Positions 45,001-53,452 of a stretch of DNA of 64,000 nt are shown piece by piece. The notes under the pieces are model-generated. The model did not search any database and had not been told where the DNA came from. It was given only the letters and a program-made list of their open reading frames with translations. The number at the start of each line of letters is the position of its first letter. The stretch's first letter is position 1. The DNA is from Streptomyces chartreusis (lineage in GTDB: Bacteria; Actinomycetota; Actinomycetes; Streptomycetales; Streptomycetaceae): NCBI RefSeq assembly GCF_008704715.1, contig NZ_CP023689.1, positions 9,796,001 to 9,860,000 on the forward strand, written 5' to 3'. Both the position numbers and the translations under genes were made by a program.

Positions 45001-46323
45001 TCAACGTCGCGCCGGTTCGTCCGCAGTCGCAAGCACGCCCAGGATCACCAGGACCACCACGACGAGCAGGAGCAGTAGAGCGACTGCGGCAGGTGTGGGG
45101 TAGTTCCACAGGATGAGAGTGAGGCCGCCGGCGCCGATGACGGCGCCTGTGGTGCGGGGCTGGTTCCTGCGAAGCCACCGCCCGACAGCCCCTGTCGTCA
45201 GCCCGGTCCGGGTGAGCGCATGCCCGGCCGCTTCGGTACTTCGGGCTGCGCCCTTGCGCACAGCGGCCGCACCGCGGCCCGGTCCGTACAGATACCCCGC
45301 GATCACAGTGATGAGAGCCGTGACGAGCACCGTGAGGGTGACCTGCCGGAGGAACCTCACCAAGGTGTCGTAGGCGGCTGCTGCGGCATCCTGCGACAGG
45401 GTTGTCTGAGTCACCGCATCCAGACAGATCTGGCGCATGATGGCCAGTCCGACGAGAAGCCCGCACATCAGGACGCCCGTGCCGATGCCGGCGGCCATCA
45501 GTGCCACCCGGTGTGAGGGGGCCGCCCAAATGCCCAGCCCGCCGAGCACGACAACCGTCAGGGGCAGCCACGGGGCGACAGCGGCGAGCCAGCGGGCCCC
45601 CTGCCGGGCCTCACTGAGATTTTCGTTCCGAACCAGAACGATCGACTTGTCGGCCCCGGGAATGTCCTCTGCCTTGACAAGCGTCACGCCGATCAGCTGC
45701 TTCTGCAATTCTTCAGCCACAATGCCGGCGTTCAGCGTGACGGTGTCGCCCTTCACCGCAAGCGCCCCGCTTCCGTCACCCGTGAGGGCATTCGTCGCGA
45801 CGGTGTGTGCACCGCGGTGGATGCTGTCCCATGCGTCAGCAAAGGCCTCGCTTTTCACCACCTTCTCGACCACGAAGCGTACGGCGGTCGTCAGTCCGCC
45901 CTTCAGCTGTTCATCGAGCGATCTGGCCGCGTCGACAAGGAAGCGGGGTGCGTCATGGTCGGCCAAGGTGTCGGCGACCGCGTCGGTGATCTTGCGAGCG
46001 TCGATGTTCTCAGCCACTTCGTCAGTGACACGATCAACGACCAGCTTTTGGATGGCGGGGTCCCTGGCGAGGGGCGACACGGTCTGCACATACCGATCAA
46101 CGTCGGTGACCTCGGAATTTACCCATGTGGCTATGACGCTGACAGGCGCGAGCAGAACGGCCAGCGTAAGAAGCAAGGATGCTGCACAGAGCCGCAAGCG
46201 CCTGTGTCGCCGGCCGAGAGTGCGCCGGAGTCGCTCGTACTCCGCTCGTTCGGCATCGTCCAGCGGGCCGCTCTGCTCACGTCGCCCATTCCCCTCCGGG
46301 TCGGAGGCGGCGGGTGGGTCCAC
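45001..46323 (-). CDS. Integral membrane protein, function unknown
   Basis: A 440-residue protein with about five transmembrane helices: one near 48-67 (LLLTLAVLLAPVSVIATWV), then a soluble extracytoplasmic domain (about 70-245; the pattern VDRYVQTVSPLARDPAIQ with paired VTDEVAENID is typical of an uncharacterised actinobacterial family), followed by helices near 250, 275, 320 and 415. The GTG start is used. No enzyme motif is visible. Its 152-bp downstream gap separates it from the PNPOx-like gene. Confidence 0.75.
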   Translation of the reverse strand: MDPPAASDPEGNGRREQSGPLDDAERAEYERLRRTLGRRHRRLRLCAASLLLTLAVLLAPVSVIATWVNSEVTDVDRYVQTVSPLARDPAIQKLVVDRVTDEVAENIDARKITDAVADTLADHDAPRFLVDAARSLDEQLKGGLTTAVRFVVEKVVKSEAFADAWDSIHRGAHTVATNALTGDGSGALAVKGDTVTLNAGIVAEELQKQLIGVTLVKAEDIPGADKSIVLVRNENLSEARQGARWLAAVAPWLPLTVVVLGGLGIWAAPSHRVALMAAGIGTGVLMCGLLVGLAIMRQICLDAVTQTTLSQDAAAAAYDTLVRFLRQVTLTVLVTALITVIAGYLYGPGRGAAAVRKGAARSTEAAGHALTRTGLTTGAVGRWLRRNQPRTTGAVIGAGGLTLILWNYPTPAAVALLLLLVVVVLVILGVLATADEPARR

Positions 46324-46477
46324 GGCGAACCTCCCTCCGCCGCTGTGCGCCCAGGGGGCGGAGGCTGTAAAACCGGCCGGCCCCAGTCACTCCCTCCATC
46401 CTCGTGCATGGGGAAGCGGGACGCAGCTTGCAGAGGAATAGGGCGGTGACCGCAGGTCAGCAGAGTGTGGCGATGAT

Positions 46478-47452
46478 TCAGCGCCAGTCATCGATCACGT
46501 AGGCGTCCGAGTGGCTGTAGCCGGGTTCGTTGGGCTTGTGCATGGTTACGCCTTGCAGCCAGGTACGGAAACCCCGGTCGACCATGCGCCGGTAGGCATC
46601 CTGGCGGGCCAGGTTCACTCCGGCGTCCAGTTGCCCCAGGCCCTTCTCGACGGCCAGATGCTCGCACGCAGTCAGCAGTCGTTCGAACCGGTCCGCGGAG
46701 TCCGGGCCAGGGCGCACGGCGCCGAATTTGACGAAGCACACGTCCTCACCGGCTTCCGACCCCGCTCCGCAGTGGCAGACAGCCAGACCGTCGAGGTCGG
46801 AATCGGCGCCCTCGAGGAGGATGGCGTCACCGAGCCCCTGCGCCTGTGCGGCCACGATCTCGCGGTCCAAACTCAGGCCCTCGTACACAGCTCCCGTCAG
46901 TGCGCGACTGAGGTTCAGTGCCTCGGGACGCTCGGCAGCGGTCAGCTCGCCGTACAGCGCTCGGCCGGGGACTGCGGCACGGACGGCGACCTGTTTTTTC
47001 ATGATGGCTGTGAGGAACCGGGGCCAGAAACCGTACCGGCGATAGAGCTCGAGGTGCTTGGGGCTGTGCGCGAAGGTGAACAGGCCGAGGTGGCGGTTCT
47101 CCCAGGTGTCGAGGCAGGCCATGACCGGTTCCATGAGGCGCCTGCCGATGCCCTGGTCCCACAGATCCGGACGTACGGTCAGCGGGCCGAAGTACCCGAC
47201 GCTGCCCCAGTCGGCGGCGAAATTCGATCCGACGACCTCGCCCTCGACGGTGGCTGCGAAGGCCGCCTGTGGATCTGCCGCCCAGCGGGTACGGACATAG
47301 TCGGCGGTCCCGAAGAACGTCTCCGGCTCAGGGACCCCGAGGAAGGTCCCGAAGGCGACCCTGAAGATCTCGTCGGCCCGATCCAGGTCCGGCTCGGCCA
47401 GCGGGCGGACCGACACCGAGGCGGCGAAACTCGTTCGCTTCGCTGAGGGCAT
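46478..47452 (-). CDS. GNAT family N-acetyltransferase
   Basis: A 324-residue protein. The GNAT domain (about 12-150) has VGYFGPLTVRPDLWDQGIGR with the CoA-binding Q-G-I-G-R, then HLELYRRYGFWPRF. The C-terminal half is a second, less conserved domain containing KGLGQLDAGVNLARQDAYRR, so a tandem GNAT layout is possible. ATG 47452 has GGGAGGAG 6-8 bases upstream. The substrate is unknown. Confidence 0.85.
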   Translation of the reverse strand: MPSAKRTSFAASVSVRPLAEPDLDRADEIFRVAFGTFLGVPEPETFFGTADYVRTRWAADPQAAFAATVEGEVVGSNFAADWGSVGYFGPLTVRPDLWDQGIGRRLMEPVMACLDTWENRHLGLFTFAHSPKHLELYRRYGFWPRFLTAIMKKQVAVRAAVPGRALYGELTAAERPEALNLSRALTGAVYEGLSLDREIVAAQAQGLGDAILLEGADSDLDGLAVCHCGAGSEAGEDVCFVKFGAVRPGPDSADRFERLLTACEHLAVEKGLGQLDAGVNLARQDAYRRMVDRGFRTWLQGVTMHKPNEPGYSHSDAYVIDDWR

Positions 47453-47593
47453 GATCGCTCCTCCCTCCCGCCCCCAGTTCCATCGCACCACGGACGTGCA
47501 CCGCGGGCGAAGCGACAGGTCCGGCGAGGAGCGCTGTGCGATGCCCGCAGCGGTCTGCTGCTGTGAAGCATGAGCCGATGCCCGCCGAACGGA

Positions 47594-49786
47594 TCAGGGC
47601 CAGACGCCGGAGAAGTCGATCTCACGGGCCCACTCGGGATGGTCTATCAGCGGGTTCCGATTGCCCTGGATCTCCGCGATGGCCGCGTTGCGGTGCAGTT
47701 CGTACTCGGTGACCGCCTCGCTCTCGTGCCAGCGCAGCAGGACGGGCAGCCGGTCCTCGGGGAACTCGCGCGCAACGTCGCCGACCTGCCCGGGATAGCG
47801 GAGCAGGAAGTACAGGGTGGCGCGGGCGACCACGCCCTTGCCCTCCTCCGGCTCGAATCCCACGCTCTCGCGCATCCCGCACGCCTCCCGTTCCGCTTCC
47901 TCGAAGTTGGGGAAGTCGAAGTACGGGAAGTTGCCGCGGAAGCTGTTGCAGCCGACCTCGCAGGCGAACAGATGATGCAGGTCGCCTCGCATCGGTTCCT
48001 GCTTGTCGAACCACGACTGCGGCACCACGTGTTCACAGTTGAACGGCATCGATGCCTCCAGTGCATCGAACTCCTGTTCAAACTCGGCCGGTCCCGCCGT
48101 GCTCTCCAGCAGCAGGAGTTCCTGTACGCGAGTCAGGCGGGCCTGGGCCACGGCCGCGTCGGCCCGTATGAGCTCCTCAGCGGAGAAGTCCTTGCCCGAG
48201 TAGATGCTGCGCAGGCGTCCGTCCTTGTGCAGGTCGACCCACGGATAGACCAGCCTCATCGGCTTGTACCTCGGTTGGGGCTCGTGGCTGTCCGCCAGTA
48301 GTTCTGTCAGAGCGCGGCGCAGCGCGTCGCCGGTTTCGGTGCGGATGTTCGCGTAGTACGCCTCCCGCGCGGCTGCGTCCGCGACGCGGTCGTAGTACGG
48401 CCGTTCCCGTGCGACCCGATGGTTGGTCAGAGCCGCGTCGACCTCTTTCTCGACCGCTGACACAACGTCCGGAGACCTCACCGGCGGCTGCGGCGTGGCC
48501 TGTGGAACCGATGCAGGAGCGGGCTGCGGGGCCAGGACGGCGGGCGACTGGAACGACGGGGCATCGAATCCGATGCTGATCCGCAGGGGCAGCAGGAACT
48601 GCGTTGCGTTGGCGGTCTCCTGGGCCGCTCGCGCTTGGGAGCCGTTGGTGGCCGGCACGGGGGACTTGCCGTTGAAGGGGGCCATCTGTGTGGCGCTCGG
48701 CACGGGAGGCGGGGTGAGTCCGGCGGTGAACACCTCGTCACGCAGCCGTGCCGCCTCTCCGCTCAGGGGTATCTCGTGCAGTGCCCCCAGCACACGGCTG
48801 ATCCGCACCCCTTCGTTGGCCCGCCAGGCCAGTTGCTGCTCGCCCATCTCGGGCTGCCACACCGCTCCGTCGACACTGAGGGGCCGGCCCTCGGCGTCGG
48901 TCTTCGGGACGGCGGAGTGGTGCAGGGCGACGACTTCCCATTGGTCGTTGAAGACGGGAGAGCCCGAAGAACCCTCACGGGTGTCGCACTCGTAGTGCAA
49001 GAACCGCTCCAGAACGTCGACTATCTGGTTCTCGCGCAGAGCGATCTGCTTGGGCTCGCCCCTGGGGTGCTGAATGATGTTGACGAACTCCCCGATAAGG
49101 ATCTTCCCCTGGGCTTCGCTGAGTACCAACCGGCCGAACGACGACAGCGCCTCTCCCTGTGCGCCACGCGGAGCCACGGCGACGAGGCTGTAGTCGAGCG
49201 CCCGGTCGGTGACGAAGAACCGAAGTGGCTCCAGCTCGAATACCGCCGGAACGAGTGGGCTGCCGTCGACGCTGTCCTGGAACGCGAAGGCGACCTTGCT
49301 GCGAGTCGCGTCTTCCTTGTCACGCAGTACGTGATTGTTGGTGAGCAACAGGGAGGGCGAGACCATGAATCCGGTTCCATGCCCACCCCCGGGTCCGCTG
49401 ATGGTGATCCGGCCGACCGAACGCGAGACCTGGACACCCTCTTCGAGGAATGCGACCGGGGTGAGGTTGTTGCGCCCGATCAGGCGCTCCAGCCCCAGCG
49501 CGTCACTGGTGAAACCCTCCGGGGGCAGCCCCAGAGTGCTTCCCGCACTGCTGGCCGGTTCCGTCTGCGTCCGCTCGATCGCCCGCGCCATGGCCCAGTC
49601 CGCCCCGAGACGTGCCAGCCGCTTCTCGACCCGCTCGGGGGTGTCCGCATACAACACGCCACGCGATTCCAGAACGGACTGATTCCCCTCACGCCGTTCG
49701 GTGCGGTTCGCATAGCGGGCTGCGGCCATCGTCAGTTGTGACAGGTAGTCTGATTGTCGTTCGGATGCGAGTTCCGCCGTGGCCAT
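47594..49786 (-). CDS. Trypsin-like protease fused to endonuclease I domain
   Basis: A 730-residue two-enzyme fusion without signal peptide or membrane segment. Residues 110-330 form a V8/trypsin-like serine protease with H152 in LLTNNHVL, D198 in RALDYSLVAV and S274 in REGSSGSPVFN. A proline/alanine linker (about 360-460) leads to an endonuclease I (EndA/Bsn-type) domain with the metal-finger motif CEHVVPQSWF (from 585), GDLHHLFACEVGCNSFRGN and the closing IQGNRNPLIDHPEW. The first 100 residues are helical and unassigned. GGAGG precedes ATG 49786. The cytoplasmic location of a protease and a nuclease would be hazardous, so regulation or export by another route is expected. It sits beside the tail-like cluster and may be cargo. 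Confidence 0.85.
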   Translation of the reverse strand: MATAELASERQSDYLSQLTMAAARYANRTERREGNQSVLESRGVLYADTPERVEKRLARLGADWAMARAIERTQTEPASSAGSTLGLPPEGFTSDALGLERLIGRNNLTPVAFLEEGVQVSRSVGRITISGPGGGHGTGFMVSPSLLLTNNHVLRDKEDATRSKVAFAFQDSVDGSPLVPAVFELEPLRFFVTDRALDYSLVAVAPRGAQGEALSSFGRLVLSEAQGKILIGEFVNIIQHPRGEPKQIALRENQIVDVLERFLHYECDTREGSSGSPVFNDQWEVVALHHSAVPKTDAEGRPLSVDGAVWQPEMGEQQLAWRANEGVRISRVLGALHEIPLSGEAARLRDEVFTAGLTPPPVPSATQMAPFNGKSPVPATNGSQARAAQETANATQFLLPLRISIGFDAPSFQSPAVLAPQPAPASVPQATPQPPVRSPDVVSAVEKEVDAALTNHRVARERPYYDRVADAAAREAYYANIRTETGDALRRALTELLADSHEPQPRYKPMRLVYPWVDLHKDGRLRSIYSGKDFSAEELIRADAAVAQARLTRVQELLLLESTAGPAEFEQEFDALEASMPFNCEHVVPQSWFDKQEPMRGDLHHLFACEVGCNSFRGNFPYFDFPNFEEAEREACGMRESVGFEPEEGKGVVARATLYFLLRYPGQVGDVAREFPEDRLPVLLRWHESEAVTEYELHRNAAIAEIQGNRNPLIDHPEWAREIDFSGVWP

Positions 49787-49909
49787 GATTCGCCTCCAGG
49801 CGTCTGGTGATGGTGGCGGTGGTGTCCGAGGCACGTGTTTTCCGCAGACAGCCCGACGCGTCCGATGACATTCGGCTTGCCGGGACACACACGGACGAAT
49901 TCCTACGCC

Positions 49910-50611
49910 TCAGCCCACGCGCTCCGGCGGCAGCCGTCCGCCCACCGGCAACAGGTCAATGAAATTGTGTTCAGCCGCGGGCGCGTACCGTACGAGGCCC
50001 GTGTTGTCGGGGGCGGGGACCGTCACCTGCGCCACCGCCTGGCGAGCGACGTCCTCCAGGGTCTCGGCCACTGTTCCGTGCCAGTAACCCCTGTCGCGCA
50101 GCGGGTCGCCCGTCGGCTCCTCCGGGGGCGGCGAGGGGGACAGGCTGACCGGCAGGTACAGCTGCCGGACGCCTTTGTCCGCGCAGGCCTTCGCGAGCAG
50201 CCGACCGGTGAGACCGTCGCCGCCTCTCTCGCCAGGAGCGAACTGCTCCAGCATCACCAGTAGCGGCCCCTCGCCGACGCACGGCCAGGCTTGAGGCAGG
50301 GAGAAGGGCGCGCCCTCCGGTTCGCCGCTGTCCCGCGGTCCGTACCGGCCGTCGGTCTCGCCCTTGGGCTCGGGGCGCACCATGCCGTCGAAGTAGGCCC
50401 AGCGCCAGCCCTCGGTCCGCCCGTCGGCATTGCCGGCCAGAGCGCCCTCTTTCCAGGCATCCGCGTATTCGGGGTCACGCACGAGCGGAGTCCTGGGCAC
50501 ATTCGGCGGTGAGCTTATGGCCTTGTCGTAGCCGTCCTGCCAGCCTTCGACACCGATCGGCACGAACACGCCGGGCTCGGTCGGTACCGAATGCGGATTG
50601 TGCTGAGTCAT
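49910..50611 (-). CDS. Hypothetical protein of the tail-like cluster flank
   Basis: A 233-residue protein starting MTQHNPHSVPTEPGVFVPIG. I recognise no family. It has an acidic/aromatic N-terminal half (WQDGYDKAI, DAWKEGALAGNADGRTEGW) and a C-terminal part with VRQLYLPVSLSP. There is no signal peptide or membrane segment. The ATG at 50611 has GGGAG upstream. Only 13 bases separate it from the upstream M23 gene, so they are co-transcribed. Confidence 0.7.
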   Translation of the reverse strand: MTQHNPHSVPTEPGVFVPIGVEGWQDGYDKAISSPPNVPRTPLVRDPEYADAWKEGALAGNADGRTEGWRWAYFDGMVRPEPKGETDGRYGPRDSGEPEGAPFSLPQAWPCVGEGPLLVMLEQFAPGERGGDGLTGRLLAKACADKGVRQLYLPVSLSPSPPPEEPTGDPLRDRGYWHGTVAETLEDVARQAVAQVTVPAPDNTGLVRYAPAAEHNFIDLLPVGGRLPPERVG

Positions 50612-50624
50612 CACCGATCTCCCT

Positions 50625-51308
50625 TCACCAATTGGGCTTGGCGACATTGCCGTAGGACCAGGTTGAGCTCTTCGACATCTCGAAGTGCAGATGCGGTCCT
50701 GTGGAGTTGCCCGTGCTGCCGACCAGCCCGAGCTGCTTTCCGGCGCTGACCTTCTGACCGGTCCTCACCTGACGTTGTGAGAGATGGCAGTAGGTGTACA
50801 TGTGGCCGTTGTCCGCGCGCAGCCCGATCCATTGCCCGTACGCTCCGCCGGCCTTGTTCGACCATGCGATGGTGCCGTTGCGCACGGCGACCACAGGTGT
50901 GCCGGGCTTGGCGGCGAAGTCCTGGCCTGTGTGGCGGCCGATCCCGTCCGGCTCCGGTTTCCAGGCATACGGACCGCGCGCGTAGAAGCCGAAGGTCACT
51001 TTGTGCCCGGGCACAGGCGACGGGACCCGCTTTCTGGGATGGGAAGCAGCGGGTGCGCCCTTGCAGTTGACTTTGAAGTGGGCGTGGTGGCCGAGGGTGG
51101 TGAGGGAGGTGCAGCCGGGGTTGCCGTCGGCGTCGGTTCCTTTGAAGCCCTGGGCGAGTTGTTCGGCGCGGTAGGCGGCTTTGGTCTGGGCGCCGAAGAG
51201 GCCGGTGGGGCCGTCGGGGATCTTGCGGCCGCGGGCTATGAGTGCTTTCTGTACGGTGCGTACGTCCTCGTTGCGTTTACCGAACTGGACGTTGGACAGG
51301 GCCACCAT
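50625..51308 (-). CDS. Peptidoglycan hydrolase: PG-binding-like domain plus M23 peptidase
   Basis: A 227-residue protein. Residues 1-82 are a peptidoglycan-binding-like domain (VRTVQKALIARGRKIPDGPT, GLFGAQTKAAYRAEQ), identical to the same region of the neighbouring gene. Residues 95-227 form an M23 lysostaphin-like metallopeptidase with HTGQDFAAKPGTPVVAV (zinc H and D), MYTYCHLS and the HLHFE zinc motif. There is no signal peptide, which is unusual for a wall hydrolase; release by a tail-like particle or lysis is one explanation. AGGAG precedes the ATG. Confidence 0.88.
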   Translation of the reverse strand: MVALSNVQFGKRNEDVRTVQKALIARGRKIPDGPTGLFGAQTKAAYRAEQLAQGFKGTDADGNPGCTSLTTLGHHAHFKVNCKGAPAASHPRKRVPSPVPGHKVTFGFYARGPYAWKPEPDGIGRHTGQDFAAKPGTPVVAVRNGTIAWSNKAGGAYGQWIGLRADNGHMYTYCHLSQRQVRTGQKVSAGKQLGLVGSTGNSTGPHLHFEMSKSSTWSYGNVAKPNW

Positions 51309-51311
51309 GAC
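51062..51311. repeat. 250-bp direct repeat, copy 1
   Basis: This block is base-for-base identical, as far as I can compare, to 51787-52036 (offset 725). It encodes the first 82 residues of the M23 protein and stops 3 bases upstream of its ATG. Confidence 0.85.
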
Positions 51312-51316
51312 GGCTC

Positions 51317-52033
51317 CTAGTACCAGTGGGGAGGCCGGTGCGGATCGGCCTGCTGGACGCGGGCGGCGAAGTTCGATCCGGACTTGTTCACGTGGTAGCG
51401 GGCGCGCACATAGTTGACCGTGGCGCACATGTCCGCGACCACGTCGTAGGGCGTGGTCGCCGTATCCGCTTGATGATGGGTGGCGAACGTGGGGGGAATG
51501 CACTGCGTGGCGCCTCTGGAACAGTTCCGCGGATGGCCGTCGGACATGATGGGGCCGTGCGCGTTCGCATCCGTTCGGTTCACCCGGAACTTCGGATGAT
51601 TCGACGCGGACTCGCGCTTGGCGATGGTGGCCAGAGCGGGCACTCCGAACCGTGGGTCCATTCCCGTCAGTGCACACGCCTTCTTGGCGTAGCGCCGCAT
51701 GGCCGGCTCGCCGGAGTCGTCGTTGGGATCGAGGTAGGTCACCTTGGCGAGGGGCAGATTGCCGTTCGCGGTGGCCGGGACGCCTGTGCAGTTGACTTTG
51801 AAGTGGGCGTGGTGGCCGAGGGTGGTGAGGGAGGTGCAGCCGGGGTTGCCGTCGGCGTCGGTTCCTTTGAAGCCCTGGGCGAGTTGTTCGGCGCGGTAGG
51901 CGGCTTTGGTCTGGGCGCCGAAGAGGCCGGTGGGGCCGTCGGGGATCTTGCGGCCGCGGGCTATGAGTGCTTTCTGTACGGTGCGTACGTCCTCGTTGCG
52001 TTTACCGAACTGGACGTTGGACAGGGCCACCAT
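51317..52033 (-). CDS. Peptidoglycan hydrolase: PG-binding-like domain plus transglycosylase-like domain
   Basis: A 238-residue protein whose first 82 residues are identical to the M23 gene product. The rest (about 95-238) looks like a lytic transglycosylase (SLT-like) fold: FGVPALATIAKRES with the candidate catalytic glutamate, SRGATQCIPPTFATHH, and VADMCATVNYVRARY. There is no signal peptide. GAAGGCGA precedes the ATG at a somewhat long spacing. The M23 gene follows it by 8 bases, so the two hydrolases, one cutting stems and one cutting glycan, are made together. Confidence 0.8.
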   Translation of the reverse strand: MVALSNVQFGKRNEDVRTVQKALIARGRKIPDGPTGLFGAQTKAAYRAEQLAQGFKGTDADGNPGCTSLTTLGHHAHFKVNCTGVPATANGNLPLAKVTYLDPNDDSGEPAMRRYAKKACALTGMDPRFGVPALATIAKRESASNHPKFRVNRTDANAHGPIMSDGHPRNCSRGATQCIPPTFATHHQADTATTPYDVVADMCATVNYVRARYHVNKSGSNFAARVQQADPHRPPHWY

Positions 52034-52036
52034 GAC
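51787..52036. repeat. 250-bp direct repeat, copy 2
   Basis: The partner of 51062-51311. It encodes the shared N-terminal domain of the transglycosylase-like protein. Confidence 0.85.
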
Positions 52037-52572
52037 AATTCGCCTTCTCTCGTCATGCCCTGCGGGGTTACGGAAAGCCGCCGTGCTTTGTCGCCGAGAT
52101 GCAGAGCGGCGGTGCCGGGCGCGTCGACTCGTTGGTCCGGACACCGGGGGCGGGCATTGGCCGGTGAGGGCTGGGTCGCGTTGCCCCCGATCGGTGATCT
52201 CGGAGTCGCAGGTGGCTGACAGCGCATCGGGGGAAGTGTCGAATAGCAAGGCGTCATCGCGACCGGAGCGGGCCGGCTCGCCACGGAAGGTGTGCACCAG
52301 GGGGACCGCGTCAGGGCTTTGCCACGGTCGCCCAGTGCCGCCCTGGAGCTGGCCCCCGCGCCAGCGCGCGGTCATTCGCCGCTGCCTCATGATTCGCGGG
52401 TCGCGTACCGGCAGTCCGACCTCCGTGTGCCAGGCTGTGGCGCTTAGTGAATCGGTCGCCGGGGCGTAGGCACACGACCTCTTCGATGGCGCTGTGGCGG
52501 TCATACCCGTCGTCCTTCCGTCCGCGCCGAAGATGGTCAATTCGACGCTACGGAACCGCCGTCAGTCCCGCG
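52037..52572. other. 536-bp gap without a supported gene
   Basis: The frame upstream of the transglycosylase start stays open but has no protein-like pattern, so it is probably the promoter and leader of the hydrolase operon. I see no strong hairpin. A short tandem GCGTCATCC occurs at the SARP gene end. Confidence 0.5.
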
Positions 52573-53286
52573 TCATCCTGGCGTCATCCCCACCCGTCGG
52601 GGCGGGAGCATGCGGGCGAACGCGGGGGAGGGCTCGACGCCCAACTCGTCGTGCAACAGGCACCGGAACGCGTGGTAGTGACGCAGAGCTTCAGCGAGAT
52701 TGTCCTCGGCGAGATGAGCCGAGACGACCGCGCGATGGGCGCTTTCGCGGAGGGGCTCGCTGCGGACGCTTGCCCATGCGGCCTCCAGCGCCAGCGCGGG
52801 CTTCCCCTGCCGGGTCAAGGACTCGGCGAGCGCGTCGAGCGCGTGCAGGCGCAACTGACGCAGGCGCTCACGTTCCAGAAGCACCCAGTCCTCGTCCCAG
52901 CCCGGCAGCAGGTCCTCGCCGGACAGCATGGCTAGCGTCGGACCGCCGTTGAGCGGACGCTCGCACTCCTGTATGAGGTCGAGTGCCGTTTCGGCGAGGG
53001 CGTGCACGTCCACATACAGGTCCGCTGCGGGCAGGAGATAGTCGCCGCAGCAGCGCATCAGCGGCGGGTCGCTGCGAGGCAGTTTCCAAAGGGTGGTGCG
53101 CAGGCTGCCTCGAGCGTGCTCCTCGGATACCTCCGGCCACAGCGTTCCGGCCAGGACAGTGCGCGACACCCGGCCTCGGAGCCCCACGAACGCCATCAAC
53201 CTCTGGCCGTTGCGGCACAACTCGACGGCCTCGGACCCGAATTCCAGTCGGAACGGGCCGAGCAGGCGCAGCTGAGGGAGAGACAC
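52573..53286 (-). CDS. SARP/BTAD-family regulator
   Basis: A 237-residue regulator with the AfsR/SARP layout: an N-terminal winged helix of OmpR type (about 1-90; QLRLLGPFRLEF, GQRLMAFVGLRG, EEHARGSLRTTLWKL) and a bacterial transcriptional activation domain (about 95-235; ERERLRQLRLHALDALAESL, LRESAHRAVVSAHLAEDNLA, AFRCLLHDELGVEPSP). The GTG at 53286 starts the conserved VSLPQLRLLG; in-frame GTG starts up to 53373 are possible. It sits between the hydrolase pair and the divergent tail operon and is the natural candidate to control them. Confidence 0.82.
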   Translation of the reverse strand: MSLPQLRLLGPFRLEFGSEAVELCRNGQRLMAFVGLRGRVSRTVLAGTLWPEVSEEHARGSLRTTLWKLPRSDPPLMRCCGDYLLPAADLYVDVHALAETALDLIQECERPLNGGPTLAMLSGEDLLPGWDEDWVLLERERLRQLRLHALDALAESLTRQGKPALALEAAWASVRSEPLRESAHRAVVSAHLAEDNLAEALRHYHAFRCLLHDELGVEPSPAFARMLPPRRVGMTPG

Positions 53287-53452
53287 CAATTTGATCGCCT
53301 GGCGTGCGGGCGCGCTACAGCGCGGAATCGTGCCGTGCACTTCGAGGGGTAGGCGCGTGCTCCGAAGAAGCACGCAGTTATCAGTTTCAGACGTTCGAAC
53401 ACGTGGTGCAACCTGGCAAGGTCGAGGCCCAGGCGTGCTTTGCTATGGGCCT

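Noticed and set aside
52034..52540. In-frame extension of the transglycosylase-like gene
   Set aside because: It has no recognisable pattern, and the extension would destroy the identical start shared with the M23 gene, which has the same MVALSN beginning.
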